This document shows positions 1 to 8,323 of a stretch of 46,925 bases of DNA, one piece after another. The notes beneath the pieces were generated by a model, which was not told the origin of the DNA, ran no database searches, and saw nothing but the letters and a program-made list of their open reading frames with translations. The number at the start of each line of letters is the position of its first letter. Position 1 is the first letter of the stretch. Position numbers and translations under genes: made by a program. Source of the DNA: Polyangiaceae bacterium (GTDB taxonomy: Bacteria > Myxococcota_A > Polyangia > Polyangiales > Polyangiaceae); the NCBI GenBank assembly GCA_020848455.1, contig JADLAB010000251.1, forward strand, positions 1 to 46,925, read 5' to 3'.

Positions 1-15
1 GTGCCCGGCTGGTGA

Positions 16-1461
16 ATGATGGCCGCGATGAAGCGCCCGCGACCGACCATCCACTTCGTGAGCCTCGGCTGCCCCAAGAACCGGGTCGACAGCGAGGTCA
101 TGCTCGGCGTGGCCGCCGACGCGCGCTACGAGCACGTGGACGATCCGGCGCGCGCCGAGGTCATCGTCGTCAACACCTGCGGCTTCATCGGCGCGGCGAA
201 GAAGGAGTCGGTCGACACGATCCTCGAGATGGCCGAGCACCGGCGCGCCGGGCGCTGCACGAAGCTGGTCGTGGCCGGCTGCTTGTCGCAGCGCTACCCG
301 GAGGAGCTCGCCGCCGGCATGCCCGAGGTCGACCACTTCCTCGGCTCGAGCGACATGCTGAAGCTTGGCGAGGTGCTGCGCGGCCGGGCCGAGCGCATGC
401 TCGTCGGTCACCCGGCCGACTGGGTGGTGCGCGCCAGCGACCCGCGCGCGCTCTCCGGGCGCGTCGGCTCGGCCTGGGTGAAGCTCGCCGAGGGCTGCAA
501 CCGCACCTGCGCGTTCTGCGTCATCCCCGAGCTCCGCGGCAAGCAGCGCTCGCGCACGCCGGACGACGTGGTGCGCGAGGTCGAGGAGCTCACGGCGCGG
601 GGCGTGCGCGAGGTGAACCTCGTGTCCCAGGACACCGTCGCCTACGGCCGCGATCTGCCCGGCGGCGCGAGCGCCGAGGCCCGCCTCGCGCCGCTCGTCC
701 GGCGCGTGGCCGACGTGCCGGGCGTGCGCTGGGTGCGCCTCTTCTACCTCTACCCCGAGAAGCTCGATCCCGAGCTCGTCGAGCTCGTCGCCCACCACCC
801 GCGTGTCCTTCCCTACGTCGACATGCCGCTGCAGCACGCCGCCGACGCCATGCTGCGCCGCATGCGCCGCGGCCACGGGGGCGCGCGCCTGCGCCGCCTC
901 GTCGACGAGCTCCGGCAGAAGGTCCCCGGCCTCACCTTCCGGACGGCGTTCATCGTCGGCCACCCGGGCGAGAGCGCCGCCGAGTTCGAGGAGCTGTGCG
1001 ACTTCGTGCGCGCGGCCGAGTTCGAGCACCTCGGCGTCTTCCGCTACTCGGACGAGGAGAGCGCGGCGAGTCACGCGCTCGACGCCAAGGTCCCGGCGCT
1101 CGTCGCCGCCAACCGCTGGCGCCGCCTGATGGCCATCGGACGGCGCATCGCCGCGCGCAAGAACGCCGCCTTCGTGGGGCGCGAGCTCGAGGTGCTGGTC
1201 GAGGGCGCGAGCGAGGAGCACGAGCTCGTGCTCGTCGGCCGGCACCGCGGCCAGGCGCCGGAGATCGACGGCCAGGTGTTCCTGTCGGGTGGCGCCGAGC
1301 TCGACGCGCCCCCGCGCGCCGGAGACCTCGTGCGGGCGCGCGTCACGCAGGCGACCGACTACGACCTCGCGGCGGGGCTCGTGTCCGTCGAGCCGCGCGA
1401 CCGCCCCGCCGGCACACGCGCGCGGGGGCGCACCCTGCCGGTGCTGCGCGCGGGCGCCTGA
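16..1461 (+). CDS. rimO: Ribosomal protein S12 methylthiotransferase RimO
   Basis: Radical-SAM enzyme that adds a methylthio group to the conserved aspartate of ribosomal protein S12. The 481-residue product has the N-terminal UPF0004 domain with its three cluster cysteines (SLGCPKN near residue 19, VNTCGF near 55, AGCLSQ near 89), then the radical-SAM motif CNRTCAFC at about residues 161-168, and a C-terminal TRAM-like region from about 395. The motif VNTCGFI and the SLGCPKNRVDSE start favour RimO over MiaB. Starts at 16, 19 and 28 are all possible; 28 gives the tightest fit to the family (MKRPRPTIHFVSLG). A TGA at 13-15 directly abuts the first ATG and may end an upstream gene lying outside the window. 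Confidence 0.96.
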   Translation: MMAAMKRPRPTIHFVSLGCPKNRVDSEVMLGVAADARYEHVDDPARAEVIVVNTCGFIGAAKKESVDTILEMAEHRRAGRCTKLVVAGCLSQRYPEELAAGMPEVDHFLGSSDMLKLGEVLRGRAERMLVGHPADWVVRASDPRALSGRVGSAWVKLAEGCNRTCAFCVIPELRGKQRSRTPDDVVREVEELTARGVREVNLVSQDTVAYGRDLPGGASAEARLAPLVRRVADVPGVRWVRLFYLYPEKLDPELVELVAHHPRVLPYVDMPLQHAADAMLRRMRRGHGGARLRRLVDELRQKVPGLTFRTAFIVGHPGESAAEFEELCDFVRAAEFEHLGVFRYSDEESAASHALDAKVPALVAANRWRRLMAIGRRIAARKNAAFVGRELEVLVEGASEEHELVLVGRHRGQAPEIDGQVFLSGGAELDAPPRAGDLVRARVTQATDYDLAAGLVSVEPRDRPAGTRARGRTLPVLRAGA

Positions 1462-1489
1462 GACGCCCGGCCCCGGGCCCCCGGCGGCG

Positions 1490-3313
1490 TCAGCGCCGGA
1501 CGAGCGCCTCGAGCTCCGGTCTCAGGTTGTCGAGGGTCATGAGCGTCATCGTCACGTCCGCGCCGTCCCGCGCCTGGAGCGCCGCGCGCAGCATCTGCAC
1601 GAGCGACACGGCCTCGATCACGAGTGGGTCGCGGCGCAGCTTGTCGCGCAGCGAGCCCACCAGGCGCTCGACGTCGTAGGCGAGCTTCTCGGCCTTCTGG
1701 AACAGGGCCGCCTCGTCATCGTTGCGCCTCGTCTCGGTCGCGCGCCGCCCGGACGCCTCGGCCATCGCGCGCACCTCCTCGCGCGTGAGGCCGCTCTTGG
1801 CCACGACGCGCAGCGACTGCTCCCGCCCGGTGTCGCGATCGCGGGCGCTCACCTTGACGATCCCCTCCTCGTCGACCGTGAACGTGACCTCGACGGCGTG
1901 CTCGCCGGCCCGTCCGCGCCGCAAGCCCTCGAGGGCGAGCTCGCCGAGCCGCTCGTTGTCCGCGGCGCGCGGCCGTCCGCCCTGCAGCACCACGAACTGC
2001 ATGTGCTCCTGGTCGTCGTAGCTCGTGGTGAACAGCTCCGTGCGGCTCGCCGGCACGGGCGTGTTCTTGGCGATGAGCTCGTCGAAGCGCTCGTAGGCAT
2101 CCATGAGCCCGATGGCCTGCGAGGTCACGTCGCGCAGCCGCACACCTGGCGTGGCGCCGGACGCGGCCGCCGTGCCGAGCGCCGCGGCGTGGATCGCGGC
2201 GCCGAGGGCCACGGCCTCGTCGGGGTGGACGGCGCTCGAGGGCGCGCGGCGAAAGAAGCTCCGCACCGCGGCGTCGATGCGCGGCATGCGACTCATGCCG
2301 CCCACCAGCACCACCTCGTCGATGGCCGAGGGGGCGAGCCCCGCCTCGCCCAGGACTTCCTCGCAGCACACGAGGGTGCGCTCGACGAGATCCTTCGTGA
2401 GCTCCTCGAAGGCCTGGCGCGCGAAGGTGCGCCGGAGGTGCAGCCCCTCGCCGCTCGCGCGCGTCGCGACGAGCGGCAGATCCACCTCGGCCTCGAGGGC
2501 CGTCGACAGGGCGCGCTTCACCCCCTCGGCGCTCTCCTTCAGGCGCTGCAGCGCCGTGCGGTCGGCGCGCAGATCGATGCCGTGCTCGACCGCGAAGCCC
2601 TCGATGAGCGCGTCCACCACGCGCTCGTCGAAGTCCTCCCCGCCGAGGAAGCTGTCGCCGCCGGTGGCGAGCACCTCGCAGTCGGCGCCGCGCACGCGCA
2701 CGACCGAGATGTCGAAGGTGCCGCCCCCGAGGTCGTAGATCGCGATGCACTTGTCGACGCGCCGCCCGAAGCCGAACGCCAGGGCGGCAGCGGTCGGCTC
2801 GTTGATGATCCGCAGGACGTCGAGCCCCGCGATCGCGCCGGCGTCGCGCGTCGCCTGCCGCTGGTGGTCGTTGAAGTAGGCCGGCACCGTGACGACGGCG
2901 CGATCGACGGGCACGCCGAGGTGGGTCTCGGCCGCGAGCTTCAGCTGCTGCAGGATGAGCGCGGAGAGCTCGGGCAGCGAGAAGGCGCGCCCGCGCAGCT
3001 CGACACGCACGTCCTCGTGCGGCCCCGGCAGGAGCGCGTAGCTCGCGCCGCGTGCGGTGCGACGCGTCTCGGGCGCGCTCCACTGGCGCCCGATGAGGCG
3101 CTTCTGCGCGTGGACCGTGTGCTCGGCGTTGGTGACCGCCTGGCGCTTGGCCTCGCGCCCCACGAGCAGCTTGCCGGCCGCCGTGATCGCCACCACCGAG
3201 GGCGTCGTGAGCTCACCCTTGTTGGGGATCACGACCGGCGTGCCGTCGCAGAGAACCGCCACGCAGGAGTTGGTGGTGCCGAGATCGATGCCGACGACGG
3301 GACCGCTGCTCAT
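1490..3313 (-). CDS. DnaK-like Hsp70 chaperone (isolated paralogue)
   Basis: A 607-residue Hsp70. The N-terminus GIDLGTTNSCVAV is the phosphate-1 motif of the actin-like ATPase; IYDLGGGTFDISVV (phosphate 2) and VVLVGGMSRMPRID (adenosine-binding) follow. The substrate-binding beta domain and a helical lid occupy roughly residues 385-607. It is shorter than canonical DnaK (about 640) and the C-terminus ends in charged helix without the EEVD-like or acidic DnaK tail. The start at 3313 (MSSGPVVGIDLG) is chosen because the ATPase motif begins nine residues later. No grpE, dnaJ or CIRCE element is adjacent, so this is probably a specialised paralogue. Myxococcus xanthus has such paralogues (SglK, StkA) affecting social motility and exopolysaccharide; the nearby pilin cluster makes a similar role conceivable but unproven. 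Convergent with rimO, 28 bp between stops. Confidence 0.94.
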   Translation of the reverse strand: MSSGPVVGIDLGTTNSCVAVLCDGTPVVIPNKGELTTPSVVAITAAGKLLVGREAKRQAVTNAEHTVHAQKRLIGRQWSAPETRRTARGASYALLPGPHEDVRVELRGRAFSLPELSALILQQLKLAAETHLGVPVDRAVVTVPAYFNDHQRQATRDAGAIAGLDVLRIINEPTAAALAFGFGRRVDKCIAIYDLGGGTFDISVVRVRGADCEVLATGGDSFLGGEDFDERVVDALIEGFAVEHGIDLRADRTALQRLKESAEGVKRALSTALEAEVDLPLVATRASGEGLHLRRTFARQAFEELTKDLVERTLVCCEEVLGEAGLAPSAIDEVVLVGGMSRMPRIDAAVRSFFRRAPSSAVHPDEAVALGAAIHAAALGTAAASGATPGVRLRDVTSQAIGLMDAYERFDELIAKNTPVPASRTELFTTSYDDQEHMQFVVLQGGRPRAADNERLGELALEGLRRGRAGEHAVEVTFTVDEEGIVKVSARDRDTGREQSLRVVAKSGLTREEVRAMAEASGRRATETRRNDDEAALFQKAEKLAYDVERLVGSLRDKLRRDPLVIEAVSLVQMLRAALQARDGADVTMTLMTLDNLRPELEALVRR

Positions 3314-3399
3314 CGGCGGCTCTCGAGCTCGGTCGTCGGCATCGCGGCTCTGGCATAGCATCCGGCCGCGACGCCGGGGAGCCCCACGTGGTCATCGCC

Positions 3400-3417
3400 G
3401 TTGACAGGGTAGTCAAC
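3400..3417. promoter_or_regulatory. Inverted repeat GTTGAC-N6-GTCAAC, possible operator
   Basis: Perfect 6-bp arms (3400-3405 and 3412-3417) separated by AGGGTA, in the 193-bp divergent region between the DnaK-like gene and the lipoprotein gene. The left arm also contains TTGACA, so it could overlap a -35 element. A GTGCTAGG stretch at 3463-3470 looks like a -10 region for the plus-strand gene but is about 58 bp from that TTGACA. Function is inferred only from symmetry and position. Confidence 0.3.
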
Positions 3418-3506
3418 CATGTTGGCCGTCGCGCGCGCGCGCCCCGCCGATATCGGGCATTTGTGCTAGGGCATGGTTCGTGCTTCCGACTGGCCCAGTG
3501 GCTCCC

Positions 3507-3905
3507 ATGTCTCGCCTCCGCTGGCTCGCCTCGCTCGCCCGGCGTCTCCGGGTGCTCGGCGTGCTCGGCGTGCTGGGTCCCGCGGCGTGCCTGAGCCCGA
3601 CGCTGCCGCTGCCCCCTCCCGAGGCCCCCGACTACCTCACCGCGGCGGCGGAGCCGGGCGTCTGGCGCATCGGAGGCACCGCGACGGCCGGCGCGATGGT
3701 GCTCGTCCGCAACGAGCGCACGGGCGTCATCGTCGGCGTCGAGGACGCCGACGGCAGCTACCTCGTCACGGTCGAGGCCGAGCGCTGCGACACGGCGAGC
3801 GTGTTCGAGGTCCTCGGCACGCACGCGAGCGAGTCGACCTACTTCATCGTGCGCGAGACCGTGAACGGCGTGCCGCAAGACGCGCCCTGCACCGCTCCCC
3901 CCTGA
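3507..3905 (+). CDS. Small predicted lipoprotein, carboxypeptidase-regulatory-like fold
   Basis: 132-residue protein starting MSRLRWLASLARRLR, with a basic N-region, a hydrophobic stretch (VLGVLGVLGPAAC) and a cysteine near residue 24 that could be lipidated, although proline at -3 makes the lipobox weak. The rest is a small beta domain: GGTATAGAMVLVRNERTG then EDADGSYLVTVEA, a pattern like the DADGSY turn of carboxypeptidase-regulatory/transthyretin-like domains. Probably envelope-located. An upstream in-frame start at 3480 exists but would put nine unneeded residues before the signal. It lies 121 bp upstream of the sigma54 regulator on the same strand. Function unknown. Confidence 0.72.
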   Translation: MSRLRWLASLARRLRVLGVLGVLGPAACLSPTLPLPPPEAPDYLTAAAEPGVWRIGGTATAGAMVLVRNERTGVIVGVEDADGSYLVTVEAERCDTASVFEVLGTHASESTYFIVRETVNGVPQDAPCTAPP

Positions 3906-3991
3906 GGCGTGTGTCGACAAGAGGCGGTCCGCTCGAGCTCGAGCGCGTGCGCGTGCTCGCGTCCGTGCCCGTGCCGCGCGCCGGCGAGCTG

Positions 3992-4021
3992 TTGCCCTCC
4001 CTGCGGCGACCGGAATAGATT
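3992..4021 (+). promoter_or_regulatory. Candidate sigma70-type promoter for the response regulator gene
   Basis: TTGCCC at 3992-3997, 18 bp spacer, TAGATT at 4016-4021. The ATG of the regulator is at 4027, so transcription would begin at or next to the start codon and the message would be leaderless or nearly so. There is no well-spaced Shine-Dalgarno sequence, which fits this reading. Called by eye from consensus match. Confidence 0.4.
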
Positions 4022-4026
4022 GCAGC

Positions 4027-5496
<1,470 letters not shown>

Positions 5497-5531
5497 TTCT
5501 CAGTTTTCAGTTTTCAGTTTTCAGTTGTCGG
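5497..5531. repeat. Heptamer tandem repeat TTTTCAG
   Basis: Starts at the base after the regulator stop codon: TTCTCAG (5497-5503), TTTTCAG three times (5504-5524) and a decayed TTGTCGG (5525-5531), all in 7-bp register. It is strikingly AT-rich against its surroundings. The following 50 bp contain GGTCGGG and GACCGACCGG, similar to the repeat-like DNA after hoxW. It is likely an intergenic repeat and might influence the end of the regulator mRNA. Confidence 0.8.
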
Positions 5532-5715
5532 GTCGGGCCGGCCTTCGGGTCGACCGACCGGACCAGAGCCGGCGCCGCTCACGCGAGCCGCCGTGTGGGC
5601 GCGGCTCGCACCTGGGATCGGGAAACGGACCACGGGCCCTCGCGGAAGTGGCGGGGTGGGAGCGCGGCGGATAGCATCAGGGTGGACGCGATTCGTCAGC
5701 TTCCTGCTCCGGCGG

Positions 5716-5730
5716 TGACAAAGTTTGTCA
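5716..5730. promoter_or_regulatory. 15-bp perfect palindrome, candidate activator binding site
   Basis: TGACAAA-G-TTTGTCA, 7-bp arms around a central G, 121 bp upstream of the first pilin start and about 87 bp upstream of the sigma54-like element. That distance suits an enhancer for an NtrC-type activator. Each arm contains TTTGTC, reminiscent of the TGTC-containing sites reported for Pseudomonas PilR. The assignment to the neighbouring regulator is inference. Confidence 0.45.
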
Positions 5731-5816
5731 GCGACGTGCAGCCGTCGGAGCGGGAGGGCGGGCGAGGCGCGCGGATCTCCGTTGGAAACGATGCGTACGG
5801 GGTGCCGGAGCGAGCC

Positions 5817-5831
5817 GGCACGGCGCGTGCT
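5817..5831 (+). promoter_or_regulatory. Candidate sigma54 promoter for the pilin cluster
   Basis: GGCACG, then GCGCG, then TGCT: GG (5817-5818) and GC (5829-5830) are separated by exactly 10 bp, matching the -24/-12 consensus except for the leading T and one T at -15. A caveat: transcription would start near 5842, only about 10 nt before the ATG and downstream of the AGAAAGG ribosome-binding sequence at 5835-5841. It could be fortuitous, and it overlaps an inverted repeat at 5802-5821. Confidence 0.3.
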
Positions 5832-5851
5832 TTCAGAAAGGCGGTTCGACC

Positions 5852-6400
5852 ATGGCGACACGACGAAGGACCTCTCGGAGACTCCGCCGTGGCTTCACGA
5901 TGGTCGAGCTGCTCGCAGTGGTAGCCATGATCGGCATCCTGGCGGCCATCGCGGTCGTCGGGTACCAGAAGTACTTTCGCGCGTCCTTCATCGGCGAGGC
6001 CAAGGACGTCGTGGGCGCGATCCGGACCGCGCAGACCCTCTACAAGTCCGAGACCCTCGGCTACCTCAACTGCTCGGGCTCGGTCACGAACTGGTATCCG
6101 GCGGCGCCGGACGGCAAGCCGCGCCACTTCAACAACCCGGGTCACGCGAACTACGACTGCTGGAAGCAGCTCAACGTCGTCACGGACGCGCCGACCCGCT
6201 TCGGATACTCGGTCGTGGCCGGCGCACCGGGCCAGCAGGTCCCGGCACCGAGCACGCTCCAGAAACCCCAATGGCCGACGACGACCGAGCCCTGGTTCAT
6301 CGTCCAGGCGGCCGGCGACCAGAACAAGAACGGCGTCTTCAGCTACGTCCTGTCCTCCTCGTTCAGCGGTGAGCTGTACGTGGAGAACGAGTACGAGTAG
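5852..6400 (+). CDS. Type IV pilin-like protein 1
   Basis: 182-residue class III signal protein. A short basic leader (MATRRRTSRRLRRG) ends at G14, the prepilin-peptidase site, followed by FTMVELLAVVAMIGILAAIAV, the hydrophobic helix with conserved Glu at mature position 5. The globular part has two cysteines (LNCSGS and YDCWKQ) that may form a disulfide. Near the C-terminus it has AAGDQNKNGVFSY and it ends LYVENEYE, features shared with the next genes. First of four pilin paralogues on one strand behind the PilR-like gene. A ribosome-binding-like AGAAAGG precedes the ATG by 10 nt. Whether it or the next gene is the major pilin cannot be told. Confidence 0.93.
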   Translation: MATRRRTSRRLRRGFTMVELLAVVAMIGILAAIAVVGYQKYFRASFIGEAKDVVGAIRTAQTLYKSETLGYLNCSGSVTNWYPAAPDGKPRHFNNPGHANYDCWKQLNVVTDAPTRFGYSVVAGAPGQQVPAPSTLQKPQWPTTTEPWFIVQAAGDQNKNGVFSYVLSSSFSGELYVENEYE

Positions 6401-6443
6401 CCGCCGCATCATCGGCGGCGGGACCGGCGCGACCGGTCCCGCC
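6401..6443 (+). promoter_or_regulatory. Two overlapping hairpins between pilin genes 1 and 2
   Basis: Begins right after the pilin 1 stop. Hairpin A pairs CCGCCG (6401-6406) with CGGCGG (6413-6418). Hairpin B is a perfect 11-bp stem, GGCGGGACCGG (6417-6427) with CCGGTCCCGCC (6433-6443), loop CGCGA. They share bases 6417-6418, so full forms of both cannot coexist. There is no T-tract, so this is not a classical terminator; it may stabilise or attenuate the pilin mRNA. Confidence 0.55.
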
Positions 6444-6468
6444 CGCCACGAACGGAGAGACGGACACC

Positions 6469-7086
6469 ATGAAGAAGGCGATTTCGAGACTGCGCAGAGG
6501 CTTCACGCTCGTGGAGCTCATGATTGTCGTGGCGATCATCGGCATCCTGGCCGCCCTGGCCATCTACGGCGTCAGCCGCTTCCTCAGCTCCTCGAAGTCG
6601 GGTGAAGCGAAGGACGGCGTCGGCGCCATCACGCGCTTCAGCATCGAGGCCTTCCGCCGCGGCGCGACCCCGGCCGAGGCGCTCGGCGAGGGCTCGAGCG
6701 GAACCGGCACCTCGCACCAGCTGTGCGAGACCGCCGCTGCGCCGGTGCCGGCCAATATCACCGCCGTGAAGGGTACGAAGTACCAGCCGAACACCGCCGA
6801 CGGCAGCGACTACAAGACCGGCGACGCCACCGGCGGCTGGAAGTGCCTGCGCTTCGAGCACAGCCAGCCGACGTACTACCAGTACATGTACACCAAGGCC
6901 GCGAGCTGGACGGGCATCGCTGGCATCCCCGCCATCACGGCCACCGACTTCGAGGCCGCTGCCAAGGGCGACGTGAACGGCGACGGCGTGACCTACTCGA
7001 CGTTCGCGCGCGTCGGCCGGCAGACGGCCGGCGGCGACGACATCAAGACCGACACCCAGCTCTACGTCGAGAACGAGGCCGAGTGA
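6469..7086 (+). CDS. Type IV pilin-like protein 2 (PilA-type)
   Basis: 205-residue pilin with the most canonical processing region of the four: MKKAISRLRRG then FTLVELMIVVAIIGILAALAI, cleavage expected after G11 and Glu at +5. Two cysteines (HQLCETA, WKCLRF) are in the globular domain. The region KYQPNTADGSDYKTGD is shared with pilin 3 (KYQPNSAEGQDFNTGD), showing recent common origin. The C-terminus has AKGDVNGDGVTYSTF and ends LYVENEAE. A GGAG ribosome-binding sequence lies upstream in the 68-bp spacer after pilin 1, which also holds two competing hairpins. Its length is close to M. xanthus PilA (about 208), so it is the best candidate major pilin. Confidence 0.94.
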   Translation: MKKAISRLRRGFTLVELMIVVAIIGILAALAIYGVSRFLSSSKSGEAKDGVGAITRFSIEAFRRGATPAEALGEGSSGTGTSHQLCETAAAPVPANITAVKGTKYQPNTADGSDYKTGDATGGWKCLRFEHSQPTYYQYMYTKAASWTGIAGIPAITATDFEAAAKGDVNGDGVTYSTFARVGRQTAGGDDIKTDTQLYVENEAE

Positions 7087-7090
7087 CGCA

Positions 7091-7771
7091 GTGACCGAAG
7101 TCGCGGCTCGCTCCGCACGCATCGGCGCTCGAGCCCCGCGAGGGGACCGGGCGCCGTGCGCCATTTGCGGGGCGGGCGCGCGGCGCCGCGGCTACACGCT
7201 CGTCGAGGTCATGCTGGTCATCGCGATGGTGGGCATCATCGCGGCGCTCGCCATCTACGGCGTGTCGCGCCAGGTGGCGAGCTCGCGCACGGCCGAAAGC
7301 AAGGACAAGATCCGGCTCATCTGCGAGGCCGCCGTCAAGACCTACGTCCAGGACCGCACGCGCGACGTCAACGTGCTGCTCCCGGGCGCCTTCTCGCAGA
7401 TGAAGAACCGCGTGCTCTGCGGCAGCTCGAGCTGGGTGCCCGACGACCTCACCAAGGTCAAGAGCTGCAAGAAATACCAGCCGAACAGCGCCGAGGGGCA
7501 GGACTTCAACACCGGCGACTGGTTGAACGGCTGGCGCTGCCTGCACTTCGACATCAGCGACCCCATCCACTACCGCTACAACTACAGCCTCAACGACGGG
7601 GACTGGTCGGGGACGATCTCGGGCGCGGGCGCCCCCGCGTGGTTCGTGGCGCGCGCCGAGGGCGATCTCAACGGCAACGGCGTCCCCTCGCGCTTCCTGC
7701 GCGGCGGCGTGGTCGAGAACGACGAGGTGCGCGTCACGAGCGCGCTCTGGGTCGAGAACGAGACGGACTGA
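7091..7771 (+). CDS. Type IV pilin-like protein 3 with long leader
   Basis: 226-residue pilin paralogue starting at GTG 7091, four bases after the pilin 2 stop. The prepilin site is RRRG then YTLVEVMLVIAMVGIIAALAI, with G34 at -1 and Glu at +5; the 34-residue leader is much longer than the 11-14 residues of its neighbours and carries a CAIC cysteine pair. I found no in-frame ATG, GTG or TTG closer to the cleavage site. The globular part has CKKYQPNSAEGQDF, WRCLHF and the conserved AEGDLNGNGVPSRF, and it ends LWVENETD. Probably a co-transcribed minor subunit of the same filament. Confidence 0.9.
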   Translation: MTEVAARSARIGARAPRGDRAPCAICGAGARRRGYTLVEVMLVIAMVGIIAALAIYGVSRQVASSRTAESKDKIRLICEAAVKTYVQDRTRDVNVLLPGAFSQMKNRVLCGSSSWVPDDLTKVKSCKKYQPNSAEGQDFNTGDWLNGWRCLHFDISDPIHYRYNYSLNDGDWSGTISGAGAPAWFVARAEGDLNGNGVPSRFLRGGVVENDEVRVTSALWVENETD

Positions 7772-7825
7772 GCGCGGCCCGGCGCGGCTGGCGCCGAGGG
7801 GCGTGCCGTGCTCGAGTAGGCACCG

Positions 7826-8323
7826 ATGGCCCGGCAGTGGAGCGCCCTCGAGATCGCCGCCATCGTGGCGGTCGGCGGCAGCCTGCTCATGGTCGCCGTG
7901 CCGAGCTTCGTGCGCAACCTGGCCGCGTCGAAGCTCTCCGAGCCCGTCGACGGGCTCGACCGGCTGGTGCGCAACGCCCTCGTCTACGCCGAGGAGAAGC
8001 CCCAGGACATCAGCTTTCCGCCGTCGGCGCCGCTCACGCCGCCCGAGGTGCCGCGCGGCAAGGCCGAGAGCGACGCGCCCGAGCTCTGGGAGCACAAGAC
8101 CTGGCAGGCGCTGAAGTTCCGCTTCGACGCGCCGCACTACTTCGCGTTCCGCTGGGACAGCGCCTTCGACCCGCAGACGGGCTCGATGCGCTTCGTCGCG
8201 ACGGCGCACGGTGATCTCGACGGCGACGGCGTGCTCTCGACCTTCGAGGTGCGCGGCGAGCGCCTGCCGGGCCAGCCGCCCCGAGTCGTACCGGGCATGT
8301 TCGTGGACCGCGAGATCGAGTGA
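7826..8323 (+). CDS. Pilin-like protein 4 lacking the prepilin peptidase glycine
   Basis: 165-residue protein with an N-terminal hydrophobic helix (MARQWSALEIAAIVAVGGSLLM). The LEI could be the remnant of the pilin TLVEL segment, but there is no glycine before it and almost no leader. The globular part resembles the neighbours: LKFRFDAPHYFAFRW parallels WRCLHFDISDPIHYRYNY, ATAHGDLDGDGVLSTFEV matches the shared C-terminal loop, and the protein ends MFVDREIE. It therefore belongs to the same family but may stay as an uncleaved membrane-anchored subunit. Its stop codon overlaps the next ATG by one base (TGATG), which implies translational coupling. Confidence 0.85.
   Translation: MARQWSALEIAAIVAVGGSLLMVAVPSFVRNLAASKLSEPVDGLDRLVRNALVYAEEKPQDISFPPSAPLTPPEVPRGKAESDAPELWEHKTWQALKFRFDAPHYFAFRWDSAFDPQTGSMRFVATAHGDLDGDGVLSTFEVRGERLPGQPPRVVPGMFVDREIE

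Larger units (their letters stand above)
5532..5851. other. Regulatory intergenic region upstream of the pilin genes
   Basis: About 320 bp with no convincing gene. It holds the palindrome at 5716-5730, an inverted repeat GTGCCGG-N6-CCGGCAC at 5802-5821 and a sigma54-like element at 5817-5831, before a ribosome-binding-like AGAAAGG at 5835-5841. Confidence 0.6.

Noticed and set aside
1289-3358. 689-residue open frame on the plus strand, antisense to the DnaK-like gene
   Set aside because: It has no recognisable motifs and is Arg/Ala/Leu-rich, as expected for the antisense shadow of a GC-rich gene; the DnaK-like reading is unambiguous.
3314-3506. CIRCE element controlling the DnaK-like gene
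   Set aside because: No TTAGCACTC-N9-GAGTGCTAA was found; only the unrelated GTTGAC/GTCAAC repeat is present.
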